Shown: piece by piece, positions 11,412-22,533 of the stretch
Numbering within the stretch: position 1 is the first letter of the stretch
Layout of the letters: the number at the start of each line of letters is the position of its first letter
Assembly (NCBI GenBank): GCA_010405405.1
Contig: MU004233.1
Span: 757,122-821,121, forward strand
Direction of reading: 5' to 3'
Length of the DNA: 64,000 nt
Source of the DNA: Microthyrium microscopicum
Taxonomy: Eukaryota; Ascomycota; Dothideomycetes; Microthyriales; Microthyriaceae
The notes under the pieces: generated by a model
What the model saw: only the letters and a program-made list of their open reading frames with translations
What the model was told of the DNA's origin: nothing
The model's database searches: none
Position numbers and translations under genes: made by a program

Positions 11412-12199
11412 TTGGGGAGCAGATCTTAGATCCAGCACGTCCTAATGAATATATGTTAGCCAAGCAGTTCAAGCAACTTCTGGTGGCTCAGTACCTGTAT
11501 CCTTGCGTTGGAGCGCGAATGCTATGGATTCTAGTTTGGGACGCGTGTGGTTTTGGTTGGAGGAGGAGTTTTGGCACCGGGACATCATGTTGGAAGTAAG
11601 GCAGTAATCTGGCTCCTCGCGAAGCTTTTCACTGGAGAAGTTGTTTACGCGTGTCGAATATTTGATTTTGAGGTGACTGTATGTATACGAATGTTTACCT
11701 TCTATATTCTAGGTCGATATAGTCAGTGACAGTAAAACGAGGTGAAGATACTGTGATCAATTAGTAAATCAAGTAAGGGCCATGATCAGAATGCAACCTA
11801 CGCGAATCCTTGAGCGATCTAGATATTATGTACCTAATGTAGTGCGATTCGAGGCTGGAAAACCAAAGAGGATTGCATATAACGAGATGACGATATATCT
11901 GCGCGGTAGAGAAGGCATACCCATGCTAAAGATCATGATGTAGCGCGTCAAGAAACGCGACCTTGCAAGTGTGCCTTGGAAGTGCCTGTTTCATAATAAG
12001 AGGCATTGGCCAACAATATCACGACCAATCATGAATCCACAAATGAGTGACAAGTTCTCAATCCCAGCCCTCACCGACCACCAAGAACGAACTACTTTGG
12101 ACTGGCAATAGGACAACGTGGCAGACGCCGGGGCCATGGAAACCAAATGAACAAATCGTATCTCGTGCATTTCATTAACGGACGTCATTAGATGCTGTA
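11412..12199. other. Intergenic stretch with probable 5' UTR intron of the F-box gene
   Basis: Just upstream of the F-box start, a GTACTG...CATTAG intron-like segment ends at about 11445; it is probably spliced from the leader. The remainder up to the REV1 stop shows no gene. Confidence 0.45.
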
Positions 12200-15100
12200 T
12201 CAAAGAGGCATTCTGCCTAGTCCTCGTTGCTTGACAGCCTCCTGGACCATCACACCCACGGTGTCAAGCGCGGAGTTCCAACGTTCCACTGCGTCCTGTT
12301 TCTCGTCAAGTTCTTCCTCAATGACCCATTTGAGCCATTTGAAGCAAGCTAAGCTCTTACTCATATCGTGTTCCTCATTCACTACCCGAGTCAGATACTT
12401 CCCCAGCGCCTCAGTATCTTCAGGATATGGCCCGTCGTCCCGAAACTCATCTACCCACTGAGAGACCGCTCGACGCAGTTTCGGCAAAGTAGAAAGCTTC
12501 TCTTTCGTGAAGCTCGGTCTAGGTTGTCGTTGCGGTAGATGAAGGTACTCCTTTGGCCGTCGTACTCGAGCTTTTTCTTTGGCATCTTTCTCCTCTTTCT
12601 CCTTGACATTTTTATCATGTATTCGATGCACCCGATTCCCCAGGATGACCTGGTTTTGAAACTCGGGCGGAAGAGCAGCTAGATATTCCGGATCTATGCC
12701 TACCAGATCAGGGTTGATGAGAGGCTTTGTGACTGCTTTTTTGGCTACTTCTTCACCCTTTCTTGGTCGGCCTCGACCTCGCTTCACGGGGGCATTAGAC
12801 TTGTCACTATTCTCGCTCATGATATCTGGAGTTGTCTTACGAAAATGGTTGGTAATGAAGTTGTGTTGAGTGAGTGTAGCCGCTTTCGCGGTCTTTCCCT
12901 TTACAACAGAATCTTTAGGAGCAAATATCGACGGTATCTTAATCGGCTTTGGAGGAGCGTTGTTCACTGATGGCTGCTGTGTCTTGCCAAAGCCAGGTGT
13001 GAGCTTGTAGAACGCCATGATCTCTTGTTGCATATCTGGTGGGAGAGCATTGAAAGTTCCAGGATCAATCTGTGATTGGGCTGGTAAAGCAGTCAGAACA
13101 GCTGGTAAACCATCGTCTCTCTGAGGCGGCGGAGTTTTGATCTTTGATTTGCCTTTTTTGCTTGCAGCCAATAGCTTGGAGCGGATATCACTAGGAAGCT
13201 CCCTGAGAACTTGCGAGTCTACCTGGGTTGGCAGTAGAAATTGAGTGCCCATCGTGTTGAGCGGCTTTTTGCTTGGAGTATTCTGATTTAGCTCTGGTGC
13301 TCCAAAAAGCACCCGTTCAGGAGAAAGCTTTTGCTTTTTGGGTGTCACAGCGTCCTCTATCGGATCATCTGTGATGTCATCGCGCTTTCGTGTTATCTTC
13401 GCCTGGACCAATCGCTCTTGATTAGGTTTGAATTGAAGAACTCGCTGACTTCCATCACCGAGGGCATGGATTCCTGATTTAGCAGATTCCAGTTTAGTCA
13501 TTTGAATACCAATTCCTCGAAGTTCGCCTGGAGAGAACCCAAATGACTTGAGAAGAGAAAGAATTTCCTTCAACATGATTTCCTTGGAGTTTGTCGCCAC
13601 TCCAAGTTGTATGGCCTTGCTGAATGTGTCGCATTTTCCATGACCAAGATGTTTTGGGGGATCCAATGGAGCAGTAGCAGCCCGTCTCATGATCTTGAGA
13701 GTCAACTGCTTCCCTCTGACACCCTCTTTCAGAAGCCGACGTTGGACTTCTCCGCACAGATTTTCAAAGAATTCGTCGACTTGCTGCTGGTTCTCAAATC
13801 GGACACCCCAGTTGACTTCGGCAGAAACGGATTTCCGAAGCTCAATATCTCCGACTTCTTTTCGGTCTATGCCGCGGGCATATTCCCAGAGTTTTTCTCC
13901 GGTCTTTGGCCCAAGAGTATTCATGAGTCTTTCTTTAGAAGTTTCGCGAACATCTTTGATTAGCTTGATACCAAGTTCTTCCAATTTGCCTCCAGTGCTC
14001 CAGGCAACTCCAGGAAGATTTTGAACTTCCAAACCACCAATAAAGCCAAGTACGTCCTCAGGCATGAGGTGATACAGACCGGCTGGTTTTGCTTTTCGTA
14101 GAGCAAGCTTTGCTTGAAGAATATTCCCCCCAATACCGACAGAGACATCAAATCCAGTCTTTGCTTTGATATCATCTCGCACCTTCTGGCCTATGGAAGA
14201 CGCGGTGGTTTGTTCCCGATCAACTGTCCCTTCAGATCGTGTTTTCCCATCCGAGGCTGCAGCAGAGAAACAGAGGGTGGAAACATCCACCAGTGCTTCA
14301 TCAATGCTGACACTTTGAACAATACCTCCTGTTGCAATCACAATTTCGTAAAATGCTCGACTCGCTTCTTCATAGGCCGGAAAGTCATATGACAATATCT
14401 GAAGAGTTGGACAGAGATCAAGAGCCTTCTTCATCCACATGCCGTTCTTCACGCCATATCCTCTTGCAACGTAGTTGCAACTGGCAATTTCAGAGCCAGT
14501 TCCATTGCCATGAGCGACTACCACAGGTTTGTCTTTGAGGTCTGGTCGCTTTTTCAACGACACTGCTGCAAAGAAACAATCAAAATCGACATGAAGAATG
14601 TACCTTCGACTACCGGGAGGTCTAGTTTGCTTGGCATTTTGAGAGCTGGTTTTCTTGTCAGCCCAAGCTTGCATTTCCGACTTCAAATCCGATTTCCAGG
14701 TTGATAGGTGGTGCAGACGAGACTCTCGGTAGTATTGTTCTAGGAAACCAGGATTTACCACAGTTGATTTGCGAATTTGTGGATCTGCAAGAAGTAGTGC
14801 ATTATGTTGCTCAGCAGTAAGTTTTGCTCGTTTCGGCGATATCGCTTCTCCTTCTTCTTGTTCTGCCTTGCGTTTTGGGTTGGGTATTTCCTTTGCTGGA
14901 ACTGGCGTTTGTTCTTTTGGCTGTATTTGACTGGCCACTTCATCTAGCTCATCATTATTCTCAGACTTCTCCATATTTTCGAAGCTGCAATCATAGAGGT
15001 CGTCGAAGTCATCGTAGATTTGGTCCGTTGTATAGCGACTCCGCTTTACACTCTGTCTTTGTTCTTCTAGCGCCGGGATATTGGAAGGTGTCAATGGAGT

Positions 15101-15856
15101 ACTCGGACTGCGATGGCTTTTCTTTGTGTTATCGACCTCAGGATAGTCGAAAATATCATCGTCTGTCGAAAAGGGCGAAGACGTCTCAACTCCAACAAAT
15201 TTTCGTTCACTCGAGGTTCTGCTCGTCTGATTTGGATTGAGATTGTTGATATACCACCCGGCTTCAGTCTGTTCGCCATAGCCTTTCTTCCTTGCGCTTT
15301 CTTGATTCACTATCTTTCCAGCTTCAAATCCCAGGACTTTTTGCGCAGGGCCTGCATCGATAACCCGATACGAATTCCAAGGTAGCAGTCGGCCAGCTTT
15401 TACGCTGTCAACGATCCAAGCCGGCTTCACAATCCGATATTTCTCGAATTCGGCGGCTTTTTTGGGCGTCAAATTGCTCGCAATGACATGCGTGACCATG
15501 GTCTTGCCATCAAGGTATTGCAGAAAGCCTCCTCCATGGCTAACAACCAATTTGTGCAAGTCGTTTAGAGAAGGTTGCGTGTAACCATTTATATGGATCA
15601 CAGTTCCACGGAATATCTTTGGTTTGTGTGACGTCTCTCGAAGCTCAGCGTCCAGATTCTGTAGTTTGATCTTTTTCCGGCGGAAGTAGTCGGGAAAGCC
15701 TCCAAACTCAGATCCTTCATATTCTTCACCACCTTCGTCATCGAATTTGTCTTTAAAAAATAGTCAGTATGACAAGATCTTCCGAAGTCGACGTTGCCTA
15801 CGTTTTTGGATGCGCTTCTTCACGGCGCTCGAATTCTTCTCCGCCAACGACCCCAT
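12200..15856 (-). CDS. REV1: DNA repair protein REV1 (Y-family translesion polymerase, deoxycytidyl transferase)
   Basis: Exon 1 (15802-15856) encodes MGSLAEKNSS and joins exon 2 (12200-15750) to give 1201 residues. A conserved REV1 leader (FGGFPDYFRRKKIKLQNLDA) precedes a BRCT domain at about 65-155. The Y-family catalytic core follows: HVDFDCFFAAV (Asp407 and Asp409 region) and SIDEALVDV (Asp502/Glu503) supply the metal-binding acidic residues. Further on are ubiquitin-binding UBM-like motifs (LPPDMQQEI, LPPEFQNQVI, perhaps LPSDIRSKLL). A C-terminal helical domain of the type that docks Pol zeta/Rev7 contains LRRAVSQWVDEF. The protein inserts dCMP opposite abasic sites and scaffolds translesion synthesis in the nucleus. 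It is divergent from the gene at 16208. Two exons and the full domain set make this a confident call. Confidence 0.97.
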
Positions 15857-16207
15857 GATCACATTGTAGAAAATACGACACTATCTCAGTCGTAAGTTCC
15901 GCTCAAATATTCTCCGGGATCTGCGCATATTTCTATCACAGAAATATGTTTAGGAGAGAGTAGCGACGCGGTGGCAAGACATGAAGTCGAGGTCGCGAAG
16001 GAAAGGTGACCACATGCAAACACGCTAGCACGTGACGTTATCGTGGAAAGATCTTATCAGACTTTGATCTCTAAATTACGTCACCTCTCGCGACTTCCTA
16101 GCTCGGAGAAGTTTTGGTTGTCGCCGGATCATGGGCATGCATTTTGCAAAGGCGCTTCGTGTAGCAGAAAGCAGCTCAGAGGATCTACTACTGTCGATAG
16201 CGTTAGC
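15857..16207. promoter_or_regulatory. Divergent promoter region, REV1 / DLH-NTF2 fusion gene
   Basis: About 350 bases separate the start codons of two genes transcribed away from each other, so both promoters must lie here or overlap. No specific element is claimed. Confidence 0.5.
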
Positions 16208-17397
16208 ATGAATGGGCACTCAAATGGAACCAGTGGTGGCTTTTTGAGCTTCAATTCTCAAGCTCCTCGACTTTTCATAACGGCGGAAGACGAAGAGTTT
16301 GATCTAGAGACTATACAACATTGGAAAGATGAAGGTATGAAATTAGAGCAGATCATTCGAAAAACCAGCTAAGTAGAACTTCTCTGTAGGGTATGAAGTT
16401 AGTTACCATCCAATGGGCGAAGGAGGCAAAGTATATGCGCAAGAAGTTAAATCGTGGTCCACGAGCATGAGTAAGTCGACACCAATATTACATACCGCAA
16501 GCTAACTCCTACTTAGAGCTTGGTCAGCATTTCGGGATAATTGCATATGGTGACGCCGCAGTGTGTTGCCTCGACATAGCTACGAAGCCAATTCCTCACT
16601 GCACAGCGTTGATTTGCTACTATCCAACAAGCATTCCACATCCAAACCAAAAGTATCCCACAAACTTGAATCTCGTGGTACATCTCGCCGAAAGCCAAGG
16701 TCTTGCCGCAACATTTCCAACCTATGTCTATCCTGAGGTACAGGATGGCTTTGCTGAACATGACCTGGATATGTTTGATGCCATTGCCGCAGATCTCACA
16801 TGGACCAGAAGTTTAACCGCTATCCGGAAAGGCCTTGGTCAGGATGCAGATCTGGAGAATGTCAAGGACTCTTTCACTACCCTTTCCATAACTGAGAAGA
16901 ACGCAACGGCAGCAGTGGCGTTGATGTCAGAGAAAGCGCATGTTAACTACGCTCCAACAGGTACTGGTGGTATTGGGCGAAGAGCGCTATTTCATTTTTA
17001 CAAAGACTTCTTTATACCTGGGAGCCCTCCGACCCTGAAATGGAAACTTATTTCACGGACAACTGGAGTAGACCGGGTTGTCGATGAGATGGTTGTCTCA
17101 TTCAAGCATACACAGGAAGTGCCATGGATCCTGCCCGGCGTTCCTCCAACCAACAGATTTGTACAAGTCCCAGTTGTCAGCATCGTAGCGATTCGAGGAG
17201 ATAGATTGATTTCAGAGCATGTGTACTGGGACCAGGCAAGTGTGTTGGTACAGATAGGTGCACTTGATCCGAAATTTGTACCAAAGCAACTAGCTTCGAA
17301 AGGCTGCAAAAAGCTACCTATGATGGGTGCGGATGAAGCCAAGAAAGTTCTTAACGTTAGTAGCGTTCCTAGCAACCTTATGATTGATAAATGGTAG
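16208..17397 (+). CDS. Dienelactone hydrolase-like / NTF2-like (SnoaL-type) fusion protein, probably catalytically dead in the first domain
   Basis: Three exons (16208-16334, 16390-16470, 16517-17397) with consensus introns give 362 residues starting MNGHSNGTSG. The N-terminal half resembles the alpha/beta-hydrolase fold of dienelactone hydrolases (YEVSYHPMGEGGKVYAQEV, FGIIAYGDAAVCCLDIA, CYYPTS). The C-terminal half (about 200-330) looks like an NTF2/SnoaL-like domain (GRRALFHFYKDFF, VPVVSIVAIRGDRLISEHVY). Compared with active DLH, the nucleophile Cys of the GxCxGG elbow aligns with Gly/Asp, and the HGF histidine motif reads DGF. Hydrolase activity is therefore doubtful. An alternative upstream GTG-initiated extension exists but is not needed. 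The gene converges on the cutinase-like gene. Confidence 0.85.
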
Positions 17398-17622
17398 GAG
17401 GAGTTCCAACAATATGTCTATTAGCGAGTTCTGCTTGTTGCTGCATCAATTGGGCGTCCAGCTTTCCAATTTCAATGCCATCCGTTGCTGTTTCTGCCTT
17501 GGGGGATATTAGGCTCAGCACAATAAGAAAGAGGAATAATTGTAGTGTTTTCAATTCGATGGCAGTCATAGCATTTTATATTACGACCGTAGAAGGCGAG
17601 TGGCAAAGAAAGACAAAGTCTT

Positions 17623-18507
17623 CTATGCCTTGAATTTGGCAAGAATATAGCAAGCCGCCGCTCTTGTGTAGGTTCCATCCTTACTGGGTCAAGTCAATAA
17701 AAGCCGACGTTTCGATATGGTGTAACTTACTTGTATCCTAGATGCCCTCCTGAACCAAGACCAGAAGTCTGTATAGATGCATATTTTGCGCAATCTGGAG
17801 CAGCTTCGATCATGGCTGGCGCCCTCTTCACCTTTCTTTCCTCGACTTCAGCCTCGACCATTTCACCTGAAGGAGCTCCTTTGCCCTTTCCTCTACCTTT
17901 ACCGCCCTTGGCAGCTCCCGCAGAACCGGAGCCTCTCTTGTCGCAGACGCTATCGCCGGTATTGCAGTATGAGACGCATCGATCGGCGACTGAAGCAGGG
18001 CATTCTGGAGCACCGAACATGGTTACTGCCACGACCTTCTTGAGGACATCGGCTGGAAGCTTAGGAATGGACCCTGTTGTCACGAAACCTCCTTGCGAAT
18101 GCCCACCGATGGCAAATTTCATGCTTGGGCATGCTTTGCTCTTCTCTGTAAGCTCCTTGACCATGTTGGCGACGCCTTGCGAAGATGAATCGCCCACGAA
18201 CGAGGCCGGGTAATGAACTGGATAGCCGGTGGCGCCTGGGATCAAGGCGGTGACGTTGGTAAGGAGAGACATTCCGGCGGCGCCATAGCCTTTTGACCAA
18301 GTGCGGGCTGCAGCGGTGTCAAAGGCGCCTTCAGAATAACTTGCAGGTGGCTCTGTGGTAGCACGAGCTTGAGAATCGAATATTAGCAAAGGACCTAGGG
18401 TTTGACTATAATTTCTTACCGTATACCAGGTGCAGAGGAGAACATCCAGCAGCCTGGGCCACTGCGCCAGATGCAAAAAGAACAGAAGTTGCTATTTCTG
18501 AACGCAT
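17623..18507 (-). CDS. Cutinase-like serine esterase with Gly/Lys-rich insertion
   Basis: Three exons (18420-18507, 17731-18367, 17623-17683) give 261 residues. The start is a signal-peptide-like MRSEIATSVLFASGAVAQAA. The nucleophile elbow GGHSQGG carries Ser120; Asp168 lies in CNTGDSVC and His238 in GGHLGYN. Together these make the cutinase-family Ser-Asp-His triad. Cutinases hydrolyse cutin or other carboxylic esters outside the cell. An insertion of roughly 55 residues, Gly/Lys-rich then Glu-rich (KGGKGRGKGKG onward), separates the Asp from the His, which are only about 13 residues apart in classical cutinases. If the last intron is retained, the protein ends at LGYK. Splicing to the CCCAG acceptor instead gives the family-like ending NKDGTYTRAAACYIL. 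Confidence 0.88.
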
Positions 18508-19314
18508 GATGTTGTGATATTCGAGAAGGACCGACTAGAAACGAATGTATACTTGAAAGGCTTCAAATGGGTGAATAGCTTTTCAGTGACTTTATACAGT
18601 AGTGAACTTTACATGTCCTATCCTATGGGAGTAGATGCCGTAAAGCCCTTTTATCTTAACTGTGATAGAGGGCTAAGTAGTGCCAATAACGCTGACAGTC
18701 AAGGGACAGTTCTTGCGAACCATAGTATTTTGCATCTGACCCACGGTCCGAATATGGGGTATCATGCGAATAGCTATTAACTAGAGATAGGTCAACCCAA
18801 AATCGTAATTGACTCGAAATAACGTTGGAATCTTAGATCTCAGATTGGCCAATCAAAGTGGTGATATATTGTCCATGCTTCAAAGTATCCTGGAGGTTAC
18901 CCTGTAACAACGCAGTCATTAATCTTCTGATCTACTCATCCCGGGTTGGTTCTTGATTGACAAGACGGATTCTAAAGATCGGTAGTCGGTAGATATTTCA
19001 TCTGCGCTGCCGACATTGTCTCTGGTCTTTGTTCAAAGTGTACACATCTCCGTGTAGTACGATACGCAAATGGTGTTCACTGAGTATCTATACGATATTT
19101 TGGGTGGCTATAGGACCATCGCACTTTAAATGATACGCACCAAAGCTTTACTTAATCGTCGGCCTGCTAAGAGGCTCACTGGTAGGATAGTAGCCAAGGT
19201 ATGAAGGTACACCAATGGTTTATATGCTGCGGTTACAATATTGGGGGAGTAATTCTTGAATGTTGGGTATATCATGTTTGTTGATTGATTGAGTGACTTC
19301 GGTTACAATTGGTT
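18508..19314. other. Intergenic stretch
   Basis: Promoter side of the cutinase-like gene and 3' flank of the phosphoglucomutase-family gene. No other gene or repeat is visible. Confidence 0.5.
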
Positions 19315-21075
19315 TTAAGCAGATTTCAGTCCGTGAGCTTCTGGATTTAACCAGTGAAGAACTACATCATGCAAGACTTCATCCGCTCCTTTCCGCGCTG
19401 CTGGTTGATGGCTTGAGTGGCATTCAATGTAGATTTTGATCTTTGGTTCAGTGCCTGAAGCTCGAGTTGTCAATCTTGTGCCACCTTCTAGTTCGCAAGT
19501 AATCATCTGGCTTGTTTCATCAGTCGGTAGAGTAGGTTTGTGGTCCGGAGTCGAAGAGTCCCAGCCGAGGGTGAGATCTCGCCACTTCAAGACCTTTCTG
19601 GGACCGAGAGTTTGCGGGAATGGTTTGCCAAATTTTCTGATGTTGTCAAAGACTTCCTTTGTCACCGTTGGACTGGGACTGATGTAGTATGTATTTGACT
19701 CCTCAAAATACCCATACCGCTTATACAGGGCTTGTAGTTTGTGCCAAGGTGTGGTCTGCTTTTGATTTTGCCAGTAAACTACAGCGTGGAGAAAAGTCAT
19801 GGCGGCTGCGACACCGTCTTTGTCTTTGACAACTCCTGGTATCATGTAGCCGATGGATTCCTCAAATGCATATCGAGTGTCGTAGCCTTCCGCGTCAAGC
19901 TCCAAGGCTTTGTTCCCCATCCATTTGAAACCAGTTAAAGTCTCGTCAAAATGGAACCCTTCTTTTTCAGCCATGATTGCAAGCATCCTCGACGAGACGG
20001 TGGATGCGATCATAGCAAGTTTTTTCTTGTCACCTGTGTAAGTGGTGATGATAAAGGCTGCAAGTAATATCCCAAGCTGATTACCACTGAACTGGTGCCA
20101 TTGTCCGTCGACCTTTTCTGCTACTGCTAGCCGATCGGCGTCTGGATCAGTTGCTAGTATGAGAGAGGCACCGTGTCTATCAGCCGACCAGATAGACACA
20201 TCTAGAGCTCCTTTCTCTTCAGGGTTTGGGAAGGGTAATCCAGGAAAATTGGGATCAGGGTGAGCTTGTTCCTGTACCACTTTGTAGCTTTTCTCGAGCC
20301 CGATAGCATTCACAGCTTCGGTCATGTATCGTAGGCCAACACCATGCATTGCAGTGTATGCAAAATCCACGTGGTTCTGAGGGTGTTTCGAAACGAAGCT
20401 GTATGTATCTGCTGCCATGTTGACAGCAGTCTTGTATTTCTCCATAATTGGAGCTAGGCAGCCTTCAACTAGGAGGCTTTCCTCATGCAAATGTTTGTCC
20501 CAAGATAGTGGTTCCAAATTTTGCAAGATAGACTGTGCTATACCGTGATCATGAGGGGGTATAATCTGGCAGCCGTTTCCCCAGTACACTTTGTATCCAT
20601 TATCATTGGGCGGGTTATGGCTGGCAGTAATCATGACTCCAGCTGAAGCTCCAAATTGGCGAACACCGAATGGTACCAGCGGTGTATGTACCGGGACCTC
20701 ATACCACCAAACCTTGAAGTTCTTGGTAACAAAGGCGGCAGCAGTCAACTTGGCGAACTTTTTCGAGTTCCTTCGAGCGTCGTATCCAATCACTACGCCA
20801 TGGCGTTTGGCATCGGGTACCTGCTCAATGACGTACTCTGCAAGTCCCTGGGATGCCTGGATAACAGTGAGGCAGTTCATTCGGCTAAAGCCCGCTTCCA
20901 TCTTGGCTCGAAGTCCAGCTGTCCCAAATGCAATACGCGTCCGAAGACGCGCTTCGAGTTCTTCATGGTTCTTTTCAAAGAGGAGTTGCTCAATCTCTTG
21001 CCTAGTATCTGGATCATGGTCAACGCGAAGCCAATCTTTGGCCAAATCCTCAATAGGAGGCTCGGTAGTGGCCAT
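19315..21075 (-). CDS. Phosphoglucomutase/phosphopentomutase family protein (PGM2/PRM15-like)
   Basis: An uninterrupted 586-residue frame starts MATTEPPIEDLAKDW. The substrate/phosphate signature RIAFGTAGLRAKMEAG lies near residues 48-62. The phosphoserine loop TASHNPPNDNGYKVYWGNG has the catalytic Ser at about 152. The metal-binding loop ATDPDADRLAV and the sugar-binding FEESIGYMIPG follow, then the phosphate-binding RASGTEPKIKIYIE near the C-terminus. All four functional loops of the alpha-D-phosphohexomutase superfamily are present. This subgroup (yeast Prm15, human PGM2) interconverts pentose or hexose 1- and 6/5-phosphates in the cytosol. Ribose-phosphate mutase activity is the likely role, but hexose use cannot be excluded from sequence. 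It has no introns. Confidence 0.95.
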   Translation of the reverse strand: MATTEPPIEDLAKDWLRVDHDPDTRQEIEQLLFEKNHEELEARLRTRIAFGTAGLRAKMEAGFSRMNCLTVIQASQGLAEYVIEQVPDAKRHGVVIGYDARRNSKKFAKLTAAAFVTKNFKVWWYEVPVHTPLVPFGVRQFGASAGVMITASHNPPNDNGYKVYWGNGCQIIPPHDHGIAQSILQNLEPLSWDKHLHEESLLVEGCLAPIMEKYKTAVNMAADTYSFVSKHPQNHVDFAYTAMHGVGLRYMTEAVNAIGLEKSYKVVQEQAHPDPNFPGLPFPNPEEKGALDVSIWSADRHGASLILATDPDADRLAVAEKVDGQWHQFSGNQLGILLAAFIITTYTGDKKKLAMIASTVSSRMLAIMAEKEGFHFDETLTGFKWMGNKALELDAEGYDTRYAFEESIGYMIPGVVKDKDGVAAAMTFLHAVVYWQNQKQTTPWHKLQALYKRYGYFEESNTYYISPSPTVTKEVFDNIRKFGKPFPQTLGPRKVLKWRDLTLGWDSSTPDHKPTLPTDETSQMITCELEGGTRLTTRASGTEPKIKIYIECHSSHQPAARKGADEVLHDVVLHWLNPEAHGLKSA

Positions 21076-22533
21076 TTTTTTGATTTGCGACGGCGGTTAG
21101 GTGCTTCAAGCAGGGAATGAAAAAGGCTATCCTAGATGAGTTCAGCGATAAGCTGCACAGGATTTGCCAGTCCAAGGCAATTCTTATACTGTGACTCAAT
21201 GCATTTGATGGTTTTCGTCATTCAATCATGAGCAGTGACCTTGCAGATTACTAATGGGCTTGATATATCAGTCAGACACCTGATAGCTACAGTAGAACAG
21301 GATGAGCTTGTGAGCTGATGAGGAGCGTTGAGTGGTTGGCGATGTGGTGTGATTTCAGGGGCAAGGCCGAATCTTGTCCGACACCCACCCGAGCGTCCCT
21401 GAGATCCGCGAGATCTTTTCTCAACTTCATCCCCTCTCCAACACTTTACTCTGTCAAAGCCTAGAGACAAGAGAACATGTCGCGTCTGAGCAGTTCCGCG
21501 CTTTCAGCATATTTACCTTGCTGTATTCCTGCTTGTGGGATACTTCGAAGAATGCTAGTACGCGGTACCCCCTAGCAGACTGCAGACCTCGTTCATTCTG
21601 CTACACACTATATATCGCGGCGTCTCTCCGGTATAAGGTATGATCAAACCCATATTCGACCTTGGCCCAGATAAGCGCGGGTACTACTCGCTTTATCAGA
21701 AAATGGCATTTCAAGACGTCACATTTCGATGTCCAAAAACTGGCTTGCCTTTTCCTGGATATGTTTACACCTCTACGCGAGGAAAGTGAATAGAAACACG
21801 CAATAGCAGGAGGATCAAATGAGCCGCGTTATTCCACCAAACATTCAGCTCCGGACTAGCAGAGGAACATAGCGGCGTTTTCTTAACGTCTGGTGTTTGA
21901 AGCATATCTCACATTTACCCGTTCAACTCGAAACACGATACCAGTACTTGGATAATGGATTAGGGCATTTAACTGTCTAGATGTCGCCAAATTCGCCATG
22001 TGCATGAGAGTTTGGTTTCATCTGTAGGTCTACAAGGCACGTTATTGTGAATATGGAATTTTTTCCCCCTTGGTACCTATTTTCTAGCTGTACCTCACAG
22101 TACCTGGACTACCCTAAATGCTGCTATTTATGGTACCTAAACTTCTGGGTTTTCGAGATTATCCTACTACAGACTCGATCTTTTCAGAGGCTCCATTCAG
22201 ATTGCCAAAGCCAAGTACATAGTTGAAGGGAACATTTCCAGTGGTGGATGACGCAGTTACATTGTGGAGTAGGTAAGTATATTAATTCTTGTCACCGCCA
22301 TACTACTCCACTCCCTGTCCTGGCTCAGATCATCGGTTTTAATATACCCTATTGCATCGAACCCAATTTGTGGATCATTTCATTTTACCCAGTTGGCCTC
22401 AACCTCAACTTCTTTATCTTTGTCCGTTCTTGATCTTGTCCCTCATTTTTACTTGCTTGGTGGTTGAACACGCTGTTACTCTGAATCCAATGGGTCAATA
22501 TATGGTTCTCTCACTCCTTCAATGATTTGAAAT
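21076..22533. other. Intergenic region between divergent genes
   Basis: This 1.46 kb stretch separates the starts of the phosphoglucomutase-family and glycosyltransferase genes and so contains both promoters. The hexamer GTACCT occurs four times between 22073 and 22138. No gene is supported. Confidence 0.5.
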
